Shown here: positions 22,519 through 34,500 of the stretch, piece by piece
Layout of the letters: every line of letters begins with the position of its first letter
Numbering within the stretch: position 1 is the first letter of the stretch
Source of the DNA: Armigeres subalbatus
Lineage: Eukaryota > Arthropoda > Insecta > Diptera > Culicidae
Assembly: GCF_024139115.2 (NCBI RefSeq)
Contig: NC_085140.1
Coordinates: forward strand, 26,691,956-26,755,955
Direction: 5' to 3'
Length of the DNA: 64,000 nt
Made by a program: the position numbers and the translations under genes
Notes under the pieces: model-generated
What the model was told of the DNA's origin: nothing
The model's input: only the letters and a program-made list of their open reading frames with translations
The model's database searches: none

Positions 22519-24612
22519 AATAACATTACCTTTCGCTAATAACGCACGAAAGTTCTATGAGAAGTTGAACCGTTCACGTAAGGGCCACGTGCCACAGCCC
22601 GATATGTGTAAGGACATAAACGGGAACCTTCTTACGAACGAGCGTGTGGTGATTCAAAGGTGGCGGCAGCACTACGAAGAGCACCTGAATGGCGATATGG
22701 CAGACAACGGTGGCGGTATGGTAATGAACCTAGGAGCACGCGCGCAGGACATGCGACTTCCGGCTCCGAATCTTCAGGAAATCCAGGAGGAGATCGGCCG
22801 GCTGAAAAACAACAAAGCCCCTGGAGTTGACCAACTACCAGGAAAGCTGTTTAAACACGGTGGTGAGGCACTAGCTAGAGCGCTGCACTGGGTGATTACC
22901 AAGGTTTGGGAGGATGAGGTTCTGCCGCAGGAGTGGATGGAAGGTGTCGTATGTCCCATCTACAAAAAGGGCGATAAGCTGGATTGTAGCAACTACCGCG
23001 CAATCACATTGCTGAACGCTACCTACAAGGTACTCTCCCAAATTTTATGCCACCGACTAACACCAATTGCAAGAGAGTACGTGGGGCAGTACCAGGCGGG
23101 ATTTATGGGTGAACGCTCTACCATAGATCAGGTATTCGCCATACGTCAGGTATTGCAAAAATGCCGCGAATACAACGTGCCCACACATCATCTATTTATC
23201 GACTTCAAAGCCGCATATGATACAATCGATCGGGACCAGCTATGGCAGCTAATGCACGAAAACGGATTTCCGGATAAACTGATACGGTTGATCAAGGCGA
23301 CGATGCATCGGGTGATGTGCGTAGTTCGAGTTTCAGGGGCATTCTCGAGTCCCTTCGAAACGCGTAGAGGGTTACGGCAAGGTGATTGTCTTTCGTGTCT
23401 GCTATTTAACATCGCTTTGGAGGGAGTAATACGAAGGGCAGGGATTGACACGAGTGGTACGATTTTCACGAAGTCTGTCCAGTTATTTGGTTTCGCCGAC
23501 GACATAGATATCATGGCACGTAACTTTGAGAGGATGGAGGAAGCCTACATCAGACTGAAAAGCGAAGCTAAACGGATTGGACTAGTCATCAATACGTCGA
23601 AGACGAAGTACATGATAGGAAGAGGCTCAAGAGAGGTCAATGTAAGCCACCCACCACGAGTTTCTATCGTTGGTGACGAAATCGAGGTGGTTGAAGAATT
23701 CGTGTACTTGGGCTCACTGGTGACCGCCGATAACGATACCAGCAGAGAAATTCGGAGGCGCATAGTGGCTGGAAATCGTACGTACTTTGGACTCCGTAAG
23801 ACGCTCCGATCGAATAGAGTTCGCCGCCGTACCAAACTGACTATCTACAAAACGCTTATAAGACCAGTACACACTTAAATTATTTTTTAGATCTCGGCAA
23901 AATTTTTGCCGAGATTCCAACAGCCGAGATCTCGGTAATATTTTTTACTGAAATTCGGTAATTCCTTTACCGAAATTTCGTCAATATTTTGCCGAAATTC
24001 AGCAAAGTTGATTTTTTGCCGAGATCTCGGTAACGATTACCGATGACTCGGTAAAGTTTACCGAAATCTCGGTAAAATTTTTACCGACATTCGTCAAAAA
24101 GATTACCAATATCTCGGCTGTTGGATTCTCGGCAATCGGTAAACTTAGAATTTTAAGTGTGTAGTTCTCTACGGGCACGAGACCTGGACGACGATCGTGG
24201 AGGACCTACGCGCACTGGGAGTTTTTGAAAGGAAAGTGTTACGTACCATCTATGGTGGGATGCAGATGGCGGACGGTACGTGGAGGAGGCGAATGAACCA
24301 CGAGTTGCATCAGCTGTTGGGAGAACCATCCATCGTTCACACCTCGAAAATTGGAAGACTGCGGTGGGCCGGGCACGTAGCCAGAATGTCGGACAGTAAT
24401 TCGGTGAAAATGGTTCTCGACAACGATCCGACGGGAACAAGAAGGCGAGGTGCACAGCGGGCAAGGTGGATCGATCAGGTGGAGGACGATTTGCGGACCC
24501 TCCGCAGACTGCGTGGTTGGCGAAGTGCAGCCATGGACCGAGCTGAATGGAGAAGACTTTTATGTGCAGCACAGGCCACTCCGGCCTTAGTCTGATAATA
24601 AATAAAAAAAAA
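22519..24612 (+). mobile_element. RTE-like non-LTR retrotransposon, 5'-truncated, split by a MITE
   Basis: Reading from 22565: RLKNNKAPGVDQLPGKLFKHG, VVCPIYKKGDKLDCSNYRA, YQAGFMGERSTIDQVF, HLFIDFKAAYDTI (motif A), RGLRQGDCLSCLLFNIALEG, LFGFADDIDIM (motif C) and EEFVYLGSLVTADND. A TA-flanked MITE (23870-24161) then cuts the frame after LIRPV. Beyond it the same frame resumes as VLYGHETWTTI and runs to GRLRWAGHVARM and DRAEWRRLLCAAQATPALV, ending at 24595. The 3' end is GATAATAAATAAAAAAAA. The flanking direct repeat ACCTTTCGCTTCT occurs at 22506-22518 and 24613-24625, a likely TSD; a second partial copy at 22528-22537 blurs the 5' junction. RT catalytic residues are intact; the endonuclease is missing. 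Confidence 0.9.
23870..24161. mobile_element. 292-bp MITE, CACACTTAAA family, inserted in the LINE frame
   Basis: TA at 23868-23869 and 24162-24163. Ends CACACTTAAAT and ATTTTAAGTGTG. The interior is dense in 'ccgagatctcgg' motifs in both orientations. The insertion plus one TA copy is 294 bp, a multiple of three. Confidence 0.85.
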
Positions 24613-24625
24613 ACCTTTCGCTTCT

Positions 24626-25500
24626 CTTTGAGGTGAACCGGTCTAGGGCCGAAAACCTCATTAATAAAGACAATAAAAAAAACCTTTTGCTTCTATGGTA
24701 GAATTCAAGACCTGAACTTATGGATATTATGGATGAACTGGAATGCTCCAAAATAGTATCTTCAACGCATAAAATTGATAACATATATGTCTACAGTTTT
24801 TTGTGATACTTTTCCCTCTTATCTGGCACAATTTGGTTAATTTCGTGATCAGATTTTAATAAATATGACTATAACTCTAAGATCAGAATATGACTTTCAA
24901 TATCGGTAATTACAGTAATCAGATAACTTGGAAACGTTCAAACTCACTTCGAATTGATATATTTCATGTATCTACCTTATTTTAGGACGCCAGAACTTTA
25001 TTGCACTTGATTACTGAAGAAATTTGGCCTTCGTAGCCAAAAATAAGGAAAAAACACAGACATTTTCAAGACTCTTGAATGCGGGGAGGGGTCTAACGGG
25101 GCGGCACCTAAGTCAAAAGAAAACCCTACTAATCCCCTTTGAGAAAAGTCCGGGGTCATAAAATTTGGTCTACGCTTTACTGAGAACAAGCACTTTAAAG
25201 GAGGTGACTGTCGTGTCGGCCTTTTAAGGGTTAAGAACAAAAACAGAAACAAAAACGTGTGCTATGCATCATCCTACCACATTGGTTTATGTGATTAGCA
25301 CTGTTCAAAGAATTTATTCATTATAATGTATTGAAGAAGTTATGAATTGGGGTAAAACATTACCCAAGATTTCAACGTGATAGTAACTTGAACATGTGAT
25401 AATGATGAGCACTCTGTGTTAAATTCAGAATATATTTTCTTAGTAGGTTATTGATGTTTTCCTCAAAAGTCCTTGTGTTGTTGAATATTGCATTCTTCTT
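24626..25500. other. Intergenic; short LINE-tail remnant, no gene seen
   Basis: 24626-24681 reads like another non-LTR 3' tail ('gaaaacctcattaataaagacaataaaaaaa') followed by 'ccttttgcttct', nearly a repeat of the preceding TSD. The rest is AT-rich. The missing last scramblase exon might lie here or below, but I could not find it. Confidence 0.4.
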
Positions 25501-25672
25501 GACATTTTTTCTTGATTTCTTAGGGTTAAATATTATGTACAAAAGTGTATAAAATGAGTTGATTAACATTTCTCCAGATTTTAACAACACTTCGATTGGA
25601 AGTATAAATATTCCTGTGAAAAGAAAAAGAAGCTGAACAATTTAAAACACAATAAAGCATTATCTTCCATAC

Positions 25673-26738
25673 CAGCATAAAAGCAGCCCCAATAAACAAA
25701 GCCTTCAGTCGAACGTCCAATTCCGGTTCGTTAAAGTAGATATTGTTTGTGTACGAAGAACTCGCCACATTCCACGCTCTCGTGATAGTCCCCTTCTGTG
25801 CCCGGAGATCACGGTCCAACACTCGAAAATGAGTTTCCTTGGGCATCCTGATGGCGTCCACAAACGGAATCGGTATTCGAAACATGATGTCCAAATCACC
25901 ATTCATGAGAATGATCTCTCGCGAAGATAAGCCATAGTCCTGCTGAATGCATCCAATCAAGTTTCCTGGAGTGGCCCAGATCTCCAGGAATTGGTTCTTG
26001 CAGAAACAGCAGAAGATTCCACATCCGAGGTTTTTCTTGAGCAGCAGAACTTCCTGGTGGCTTCGGTCGACGAGCGATAGCTGAAATGGCCGAAGGGAGC
26101 CCCAGAAGCGATCTTTTGGGTCCGAACTTTCCGACACTCCGTAGAGTGCTTCACTTGAAGGCCCTCGGATGGTGTAACGGTTTTCCGATGATACCGCGGA
26201 CAGGACTATGGTTTAAAATTGATAAGTTTTTTTAAAATGAAAATCATGTGAAAGAAGGTAAGTCTCACAGTCGTTGAGTTCATAAGTCTGCTCAATGAAG
26301 ATTGACGCCAATCCGTATAGGAAATCTAGACCTGAACGTGGGTTGAATGGAGTCAGAAATGGACTATTCACTGACCGAATAGTGTTTTCCGGATCGAAAA
26401 TAGGCACTGTTGAACGAACTGCAACTTATTGAAGGGCGATCGATTAATGCAAAAACGATGTCAAGTGATATGTGGCCAACACTTACAACTGTTATCGTGA
26501 TTCTGTGGTTGTGCAGTGATGATTCGATTGTCCCCTGGGTGAACTAAAATTGACCGAACGATAAGGGGTGATAATAATGGATGTATTACAAAATGCCACA
26601 GAGCTCAATCTCACCCACGGGAGTTACATTAGTTTGTGGTGCAACGCGCACTTCGCCAACGTATCCATAATCCCAACTAAGGTCAAACGTGGGGTTGTCG
26701 TGTTCCTGGAGGTGCTGATTGGGGTTTCTGTTGGACAT
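25673..26738 (-). CDS. Phospholipid scramblase, four exons readable, C-terminus unresolved
   Basis: Minus-strand exons 26738-26615, 26543-26487, 26418-26269 and 26205-25673, with introns of 71, 68 and 63 nt. Phases agree, giving 288 codons. A short hydrophilic N-terminus (MSNRNPNQHLQEHDNPTFD) leads into GLDFLYGLASIFIEQTYELND and ENRYTIRGPSSEALYGVSES, then the scramblase barrel: RPFQLSLVDRSHQEVLLLKK, a cysteine cluster CGIFCCFCKN (palmitoylation sites in the family), LEIWATPGNLIGCIQQDY and LDRDLRAQKGTITRAWN. YTNNIYFNEPELDVRLKALF sits at the EF-hand-like and inner-helix region, ending GAAFML. A GTATGG after that Leu is a likely donor to an unseen last exon; reading through instead gives a stop at 25526 with no family match. 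The family moves phospholipids across membranes in response to calcium. Function is inferred. Confidence 0.9.
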
Positions 26739-26779
26739 GTTACGATACGCTTTGTAGATGAGTCATTCGTTGTTTAGGA

Positions 26780-28500
26780 AGGAAAGTGGAGATGTTGCGA
26801 GCAGTCTTATCAAACAGGTACTGAAAGGTACCTACTTTTGGAATTGAATGTTTTCCAAACTTTAGGTGTAAAATAATTAGGAAAAGATTTGGCTATACTA
26901 TGATAACATGAATTTTATACATTTTTTCAAATTAGTTTGTTTTTGGAGATTTTAAATTTGATTGAAAATAAAGTTTTAGAAAATCAATAATTGATAAGAA
27001 AAAAGCATAATCTTTCGAAATTCATCAAGGCAAATCCATTGCCCATAAACCCTCCAACAATAATTTATCTTATCATCAACACGCGTTATCGCCCATTCCA
27101 TGTTTGATTCCATTCGATGTGCGACAACATTGGCTGTTATAGCAGTGCAGTGGGGAGGCAATTGGAGCTCTGTCATCATTCATCCTCCCTCAATCGATTT
27201 CGATCAGTCAGTGGTTCATCAAAAAGAGCTCCAAACTCGAGAACAGCGGACATTATTATACGTTCCTATCGAGTTGGAATTCATTTCAATGGCTCAACAA
27301 ATGATGACTACATTTCATTTATACTTTAGACTTTTATTCGATTTATCTTTGTTTGCTTTGTGAGAGTGTATGTTTGTGATTTTTTACTTTTGTATAATCA
27401 AATATTCGATTCACTTGTCTTCCGTATCAGGATTTATATTCAATGATTTAAATACCTATGACCCATAAGTGTTTCATGTATTATTTATAACTAACATGGT
27501 AGATTTTTTGTTTAAATATTTACCCAAACATCAATACTTTCAAAGTGTTGCCACAGTACATTTTCAATGCGTTCCAATATTTGGGAATGTTTTAAATATT
27601 TCAGTTTCTTCTATAATACTTGGAAAGTGAAACTGAAGCTTACATAATTAGGTAGTTATTTTCAATCTCATACGTTTTTCTCTCATTTGGTTTTCAAAGT
27701 GCAATTCAAAGACTATAGCTGCTCACATTTCATATTTTTAGTTTTTGTTCTCCTTCTTCGGCTTGCATATAATGCTGGTTCTGTCGTCTGGGTTTGTTTC
27801 GAAATTTATTGTCTGACTTATTTCGTTTAGTTTCTCTGTCGAATGAGGATTCGTCTGGGTAATAAGGACCAACCTAATGAGAAATCTGTGTTGAATGCAT
27901 TTGTTTATTGGGTTTCTTTGGTTACACTTCATTGATTTTTATGTTATTACACACTATTACACTTATTTATATTTTAAAATTGTTAAAGTGTTTACAATAG
28001 GTTTTATAGCATAGTTTCCATCTTCGAGTTCTAATACATATATGAATAACACTTTTTATTACAAAAATATACCAAACTATGAATATTTGCAAGATTTCTT
28101 TAGTACATAATTAGAAATAATCTCATTTTTAACAGTGGTTTCATGTTGGCCAAAAAATAGCAAATAATCCTCAAACTTAATTTACCTCGTATTCGTTGAA
28201 AAGCTTCACAAAAGTGAAATTAGTAGTCTAGTAAATTCCATTCCCAAAGACGCTTATTGTATTAACATCTTTATTTGATGGTAGATTAACTTGCTTGTAC
28301 AGACACACATTCAGTAAGGGATAGAATAGAAAGAGCTGCTGTAGAGCTGGATATGCGACTTCGGAATAAAGCCGGACTGGGGGCCTGCATTTTTCCGTTT
28401 CAATTATAGCAGATATCTAACGTAGACGACAAAGAGTCAAAACAAAAATACCTCCGCTCAGCACTACCGTTGTGTGAAAGTTTGTTGGTTGGATTCATTC
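26780..28500. other. Intergenic AT-rich stretch; likely 3' end of the downstream prohormone-like gene
   Basis: No convincing exon. On the minus strand AATAAA (plus-strand TTTATT at 28270-28275) lies about 250 bp beyond the stop of the gene at 28525 and is a candidate poly(A) signal. Short open frames near 27.1 kb have no recognisable content. Confidence 0.4.
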
Positions 28501-28524
28501 AATTCAAAGAATCGTCGAAAGCGT

Positions 28525-31500
28525 TTACAATCCACTGACACCGAGCTCGATCATGGCTCGGTAGAGACAAGGATTTTTGGAGCACTCACGCGGCCCTAAC
28601 TGGGGACCGGGGAAACCTCGCAGGATCATCAATGCTGAACGTGCCGTCGAAAGGCAGCTGGACTGACCCTCGCAGATGGTGTCTGCCTCGGTTAGATATT
28701 GGATGTCGCAAATGTTTTGCTGAGTTCCCTGTTGATGAGTTAGCAATTATTAATGGCAACTGTTTTCTTTTATTAAACTTTGAATGAGACTTACGCATAG
28801 GTAACATAGTTGATGTGCTCCACAGGCGGGCAGCAGTTCCTGATAGATGTCTCCACTAAGCACATCTACTCCTCTGCATCTACGCTCCAATGCGTCCAAA
28901 AGTGGGCATTCATTTGTTTCTGGATATAAAAATAATAGGAAATAGGGACACGATAAAACTTGATTGACCTTAAACCATTTTAGACCATGGGGTCTTTTTC
29001 CTAAAAATATTCTTACAATGGGGCCCTCCTTTGCCGTGCGGTAAGAGCGCGGCCAAGATTTTTTTTATGTACAGGTTATCCGACTTCGTCAATAGATGGG
29101 AATAACCAGCGCGGGGGGGAAACATACATTTTCAGTGCAAAACGTAAACAAACGAGCATAAATTCCATACAAAAATCCAAGATGGCTGAGTTGGGGATAT
29201 TGACAAGTCGGATAACCTGTATATAAAAAAATCTTGAGCGCGGCTACAAAACAAGACCATGCTGAGGGTGGCTGGGTTCGATTGAGGGTGGCTGGAAGCC
29301 TCCTTTCAAGAGGCTCGGAAGCCTCCTTTCAAGAGGCTCGGAAGCCTCCTTTCAAGAGGCTCGGAAGCCTCCTTTCAAGAGGCTCAGAAGCCTCCTTTCA
29401 AGAGGCTCAGAAGCCTCCTTTCAAGAGGCTCAGGAAGCCTCCTTTCAAGAGGCTCAGAAGCCTCCTTTCAAGAGGCTCAGAGCCTCCTTTCAAGAGGCTC
29501 AGGAAGCCTCCTTTCAAGAGGCTCAGAAGCCTCCTTTCAAGAGCTCAGAAGCCTCCTTTCAAGAGGCTCAGAAGCCTCCTTTCAAGAGGCTCAGAAGCCT
29601 CCTTTCAAGAGGCTCAGAAGCCTCCTTTCAAGAGGCTCAGAGCCTCCTTTCAAGAGGCTCAGAAGCCTCCTTTCAAGAGGCTCAGAGCCTCCTTTCAAGA
29701 GGCTCAGAGCCTCCTTTCAAGAGCTCAGAAGCCTCCTTTCAAGAGGCTCAGAAGCCTCCTTTCAAGAGGCTCAGAGCCTCCTTTCAAGAGGCTCAGAGCC
29801 TCCTTTCAAGAGGCTCAGAGCCTCCTTTCAAGAGGCTCAGAGCCTCCTTTCAAGAGGCTCAGAAGCCTCCTTTCAAGAGGCTCAGAAGCCTCCTTTCAAG
29901 AGGCTCAGAAGCCTCCTTTCAAGAGGCTCAGAAGCCTCCTTTCAAGAGGCTCAGAGCCTCCTTTCAAGAGGCTCAGAAGCCTCCTTTCAAGAGGCTCAGG
30001 CCTCCTTTCAAGAGCTCAGAAGCCTCCTTTCAAGAGGCTCAGAGCCTCCTTTCAAGAGGCTCAGAAGCCTCCTTTCAAGAGGCCTCAGAAGCCTCCTTTC
30101 AAGAGGCTCAGAAGCCTCCTTTCAAGAGGCTCAGAAGCCTCCTTTCAAGAGGCTCAGAAGCCTCCTTTCAAGAGGCTCAGAGCCTCCTTTCAAGAGGCTC
30201 AGAAGCCTCCTTTCAAGAGCTCAGAGCCTCCTTTCAAGAGGCTCAGGCCTCCTTTCAAGAGGCTCAGAAGCCTCCTTTCAAGAGGCTCAGAAGCCTCCTT
30301 TCAAGAGGCTCAGAAGCCTCCTTTCAAGAGGCTCAAGCCTCCTTTCAAGAGGCTCAGAGCCTCCTTTCAAGAGCTCAGAAGCCTCCTTTCAAGAGGCTCA
30401 GAAGCCTCCTTTCAAGAGGCTCAGGCCTCCTTTCAAGAGGCTCAGAGCCTCCTTTCAAGAGGCTCAGAAGCCTCCTTTCAAGAGGCTCAGGCCTCCTTTC
30501 AAGAGGCTCAGGAAGCCTCCTTTCAAGAGGCTCAGAGCCTCCTTTCAAGAGGCTCAGAAGCCTCCTTTCAAGAGGCTCAGGCCTCCTTTCAAGAGGCTCA
30601 GAAGCCTCCTTTCAAGAGGCTCAGAAGCCTCCTTTCAAGAGGCTCAGAAGCCTCCTTTCAAGAGGCTCAAGCCTCCTTTCAAGAGGCTCAGAAGCCTCCT
30701 TTCAAGAGGCTCAGAGCCTCCTTTCAAGAGGCTCAGAGCCTCCTTTCAAGAGGCTCAGAAGCCTCCTTTCAAGAGGCTCAGAAGCCTCCTTTCAAGAGGC
30801 TCAAGCCTCCTTTCAAGAGGCCTCAGAAGCCTCCTTTCAAGAGGCTCAGAAGCCTCCTTTCAAGAGGCTCAGAAGCCTCCTTTCAAGAGGCTCAGAGCCT
30901 CCTTTCAAGAGGCTCAGAAGCCTCCTTTCAAGAGGCTCAGGCCTCCTTTCAAGAGCTCAGAAGCCTCCTTTCAAGAGGCTCAGAAGCCTCCTTTCAAGAG
31001 GCTCAGAAGCCTCCTTTCAAGAGGCTCAGGCCTCCTTTCAAGAGGCTCAAGCCTCCTTTCAAGAGGCTCAGAAGCCTCCTTTCAAGAGGCTCAGGCCTCC
31101 TTTCAAGAGGCTTGGAAGCCTCCTTTCAAGAGGCTTGAAGCCTCCTTTCAAGAGGCTCAGAAGCCTCCTTTCAAGAGGCTCAAGCCTCCTTTCAAGAGGC
31201 TCAGAAGCCTCCTTTCAAGAGGCTCAGAAGCCTCCTTTCAAGAGGCTCAGGCCTCCTTTCAAGAGGCTCAGAAGCCTCCTTTCAAGAGGCTCAGAAGCCT
31301 CCTTTCAAGAGGCTCAAGCCTCCTTTCAAGAGGCTCAGAAGCCTCCTTTCAAGAGGCTCAGAGCCTCCTTTCAAGAGGCTCAGAAGCCTCCTTTCAAGAG
31401 GCTCAAGCCTCCTTTCAAGAGGCTCAGGCCTCCTTTCAAGAGGCTCAGAAGCCTCCTTTCAAGAGGCTCAGAAGCCTCCTTTCAAGAGGCTCAGAAGCCT

Positions 31501-34500
31501 CCTTTCAAGAGGCTCAGAAGCCTCCTTTCAAGAGGCCTCAAGCCTCCTTTCAAGAGGCTCGGAAGCCTCCTTTCAAGAGGCTCGGAAGCCTCCCTTCAAG
31601 AGGCTCGGAAGCCTCCTTTCAAGAGGCTCGGAAGCCTCCTTTCAAGAGGCTCGGAAGCCTCCTTCCAAGAGGCTCGGAAGCCTCCTTCCAAGAGGCTCGG
31701 AAGCCTCCTTCCAAGAGGCTCGGAAGCCTCCTTTCAAGAGCCTCGGAAGCCTCCTTTCAAGAGGCTCGGAAGCCTCCTTTCAAGAGGCTCGGAAGCCTCC
31801 TTTCAAGAGGCTTCCTTTCAAGAGGATCGGAAGATTCCAAAAGTTTTCAAAGAAAAAAAGGGGGTACCCCAATGAATGCACAAGTACGAAGGAGTACCTC
31901 TCAAGAAAAAGGTCGAGAATCGCTGTGATAGGGAAACTGTTCCGTTTTCCATCTTACTGAACATATAATCATCTCATCGCAACACAGAGAAATACAGCAC
32001 CAATCTTGTCGCTTCGTTTTGCTAACATGCGTGCTCAGCGTTGAAAAAAAAATAACAAATCAAATATCTTTTCATTGCTTTTTTTATGGGATGGAAATGC
32101 GAGCTATGAGATGAAGTGCCGAACCGTTTGGTGACGTGCAGCCATGAACCGAAGACTTTTATGTACTGTACAGACCACTCCGGTCTTAGCCCTCCCTAGA
32201 AACAAATTAGCCCCTCTAGGATTTGAAAAGTTAGTTAGCAGTGATATCAAATTTTATAATCATAAAGCATAAAGCATAATGAATTACTGAAAAAGTTTGA
32301 AGATAAAAGTGTTATCTCCCATATTCGCCCGATCATAATGAAGTGAGTGGCAGTCCATTTACTTGTTCTTCATTTCTGAGCAAGATTCCCATCAGGATCT
32401 GAGAAGGATTTTCATCAGAATCCGACAGGAATATCCATCAGAATCCGAGAAAAATTTTCATTGGAATCTCTAAAGAATTCCTTTCAGAATCATCGAAATA
32501 TTCCACCCCCCAGTAACAAAAAGTTCCTTTAAGAGTATGATTTCCGCTTAATCAGCTTCTCCGAGCTGCTTAAGCGAAAAACGTACTCTTAAAGGAACTT
32601 CTGGTTACTTGGGCCGGTATCCAGAAGAATTCACATTGGATTCTGTTCGGTATCTTGGGAATCTGTTGGGATATCCTTCATAATCCATAGAGTATTTGCT
32701 TCAAAATTGGTAACTATTGAGCATTGCGCTCCCACTCTACGACAACTCCAGATTCCTGTGGGGCATAATGTGCCCACAAACTCAATCAGAGGAAACTGTG
32801 GCAATATGGGTACCAAAATTCAAGGAATTGCTTCGGAAACATGTTTTTCCAAGTAATTGGGCCATAGAATGGATGGCTACCGGAACGGTCTTCCTGGAAA
32901 TTTTCGCTTAAATTGTTAATAAAGTTTCTTTGAGTGTTACCGTGAATGTATTTCGTGAAATAAATGTTGCTAAATACTTGTGACTCAAGGTAGCGTCTTT
33001 CTTGCTTGCTTTAATAGACTAGGCTCTAAATTGAGCTTCATCATCAGTCTCAGCAGCCATCCATCAAAAAGCTATTGATTGGAATAGTTCAAACAGCGAA
33101 ATGAAAGTTTTTTTTTAAGTTTTAAAAAGTGTGCAAAAATTTTGAAAAGTGAAGTGAAGAAGGTGCAGTTTACATCCAGGACACCACCTAGTCCTGGATG
33201 TCTACTATAAAAATGTTACTGCATAATTTATGCACCCAAAAAACAAATCTTACAATTATTGTATATATCTAGCCATATACAATTTTGAAAGATTTCAATA
33301 CAGATACTGTATTGAAATAATGTAACAAAAAGGCTCCATTCCATTCTAAGATGTGTATCTGTCCATTACATTTTAAAATTACACAGCTCGTCGTTATTAT
33401 GAAGCTTGTATTCAAGATTGTATACAAGAAAAAGTTAGATGTAAAATTGAAGGGAACACAAAGATATGGCTTCAAATAATTACATGGCGCGTAAATTTCA
33501 GAATTTTTACTGTGCTGTGGTGTTTTAAAGTTTCATCAACCTACCAACTGCTAAGCTTCTACCATAGTTGTCACCAATGGAAGTGTAGTGTCCGGGATCC
33601 TCTTCAAAGTCTGGGAAATCATTGCGAAATACTTCCTGATAACGTTTGCTCATGCGTTTCTTCTTTTTCTTTTTCTTGTCATCGTCCATCTCTTCCGGGT
33701 TTGTATCGAACTCGTCTTTACTGACCTTTTCCGGTGGTTCCATCGAGTGTCTATAAAAGATGAATAGTTACGTCAGTGTCACAATTTGTTTCAGTTCGAG
33801 CTACAAATGGATTTGTTTCATTACCGACTCTCTTCCGTAATCATGAAATAATAAGAAGCTGCTTTCAAGCATCTTCATCTTAAACAATTAGACAGTAACT
33901 TACTCGGCATGATCGTATTCAGCCTTCTCCTTTTTGATCGCGACACGTTTAGCCTTTTCTTTCTTGTCATCCCGTTTGTCGGTATCGATTTCATTGTCCT
34001 TCAGTGGATTGATATCGTCGCCAACTGATTCCTTAAGTTTGTCCAAAGTCCGCCGCATTTTTTCGATGCTGTAAGCAGTGGCGAGCCTTGAGACCACTTT
34101 GTCCTTCAGCTTTTGCAGCTCAGCCGGTTCAGTCAATCCACCTAACATAAAATTCAGTTATTATTTTTCCCCCGACCCGAACCAACGGAAACTTACCCTC
34201 GTGGTCCCCTGTGTATTTCACGGTCTGATCCAGAATTAAATCCTCGATCGTCTTTAACTTACGGTCCATGTTGTCCAACTTGTCCTGGCTGAGACTTTTC
34301 TTCTTACGTTCTTCATCGTAAGTCTTGTAGAAACTTAGCGGATATCCACCACTGCTTCGGCCATCCTTTTTCCTACGATCAATACCGAAGTACTTATTCC
34401 ACTGAATCGATTTCTTCGCTTTGAATTCTCCAATATCACCCGGAATTATCTGGTCTTCTTTAACTACTTCTAGATTGGATCGTTTCTTAACCGATCGCTT

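Noticed and set aside
29291..31822. CRISPR array
   Set aside because: The repeats are contiguous with no unique spacers, and the context is eukaryotic.
29234..31875. 634- and 246-codon open frames with repeating EASFQEAQKPPFKRLRS text
   Set aside because: They are translations of the 23-bp satellite, whose plus strand contains no stop in any phase. They lie in an intron of a minus-strand gene and have no start context or domain.
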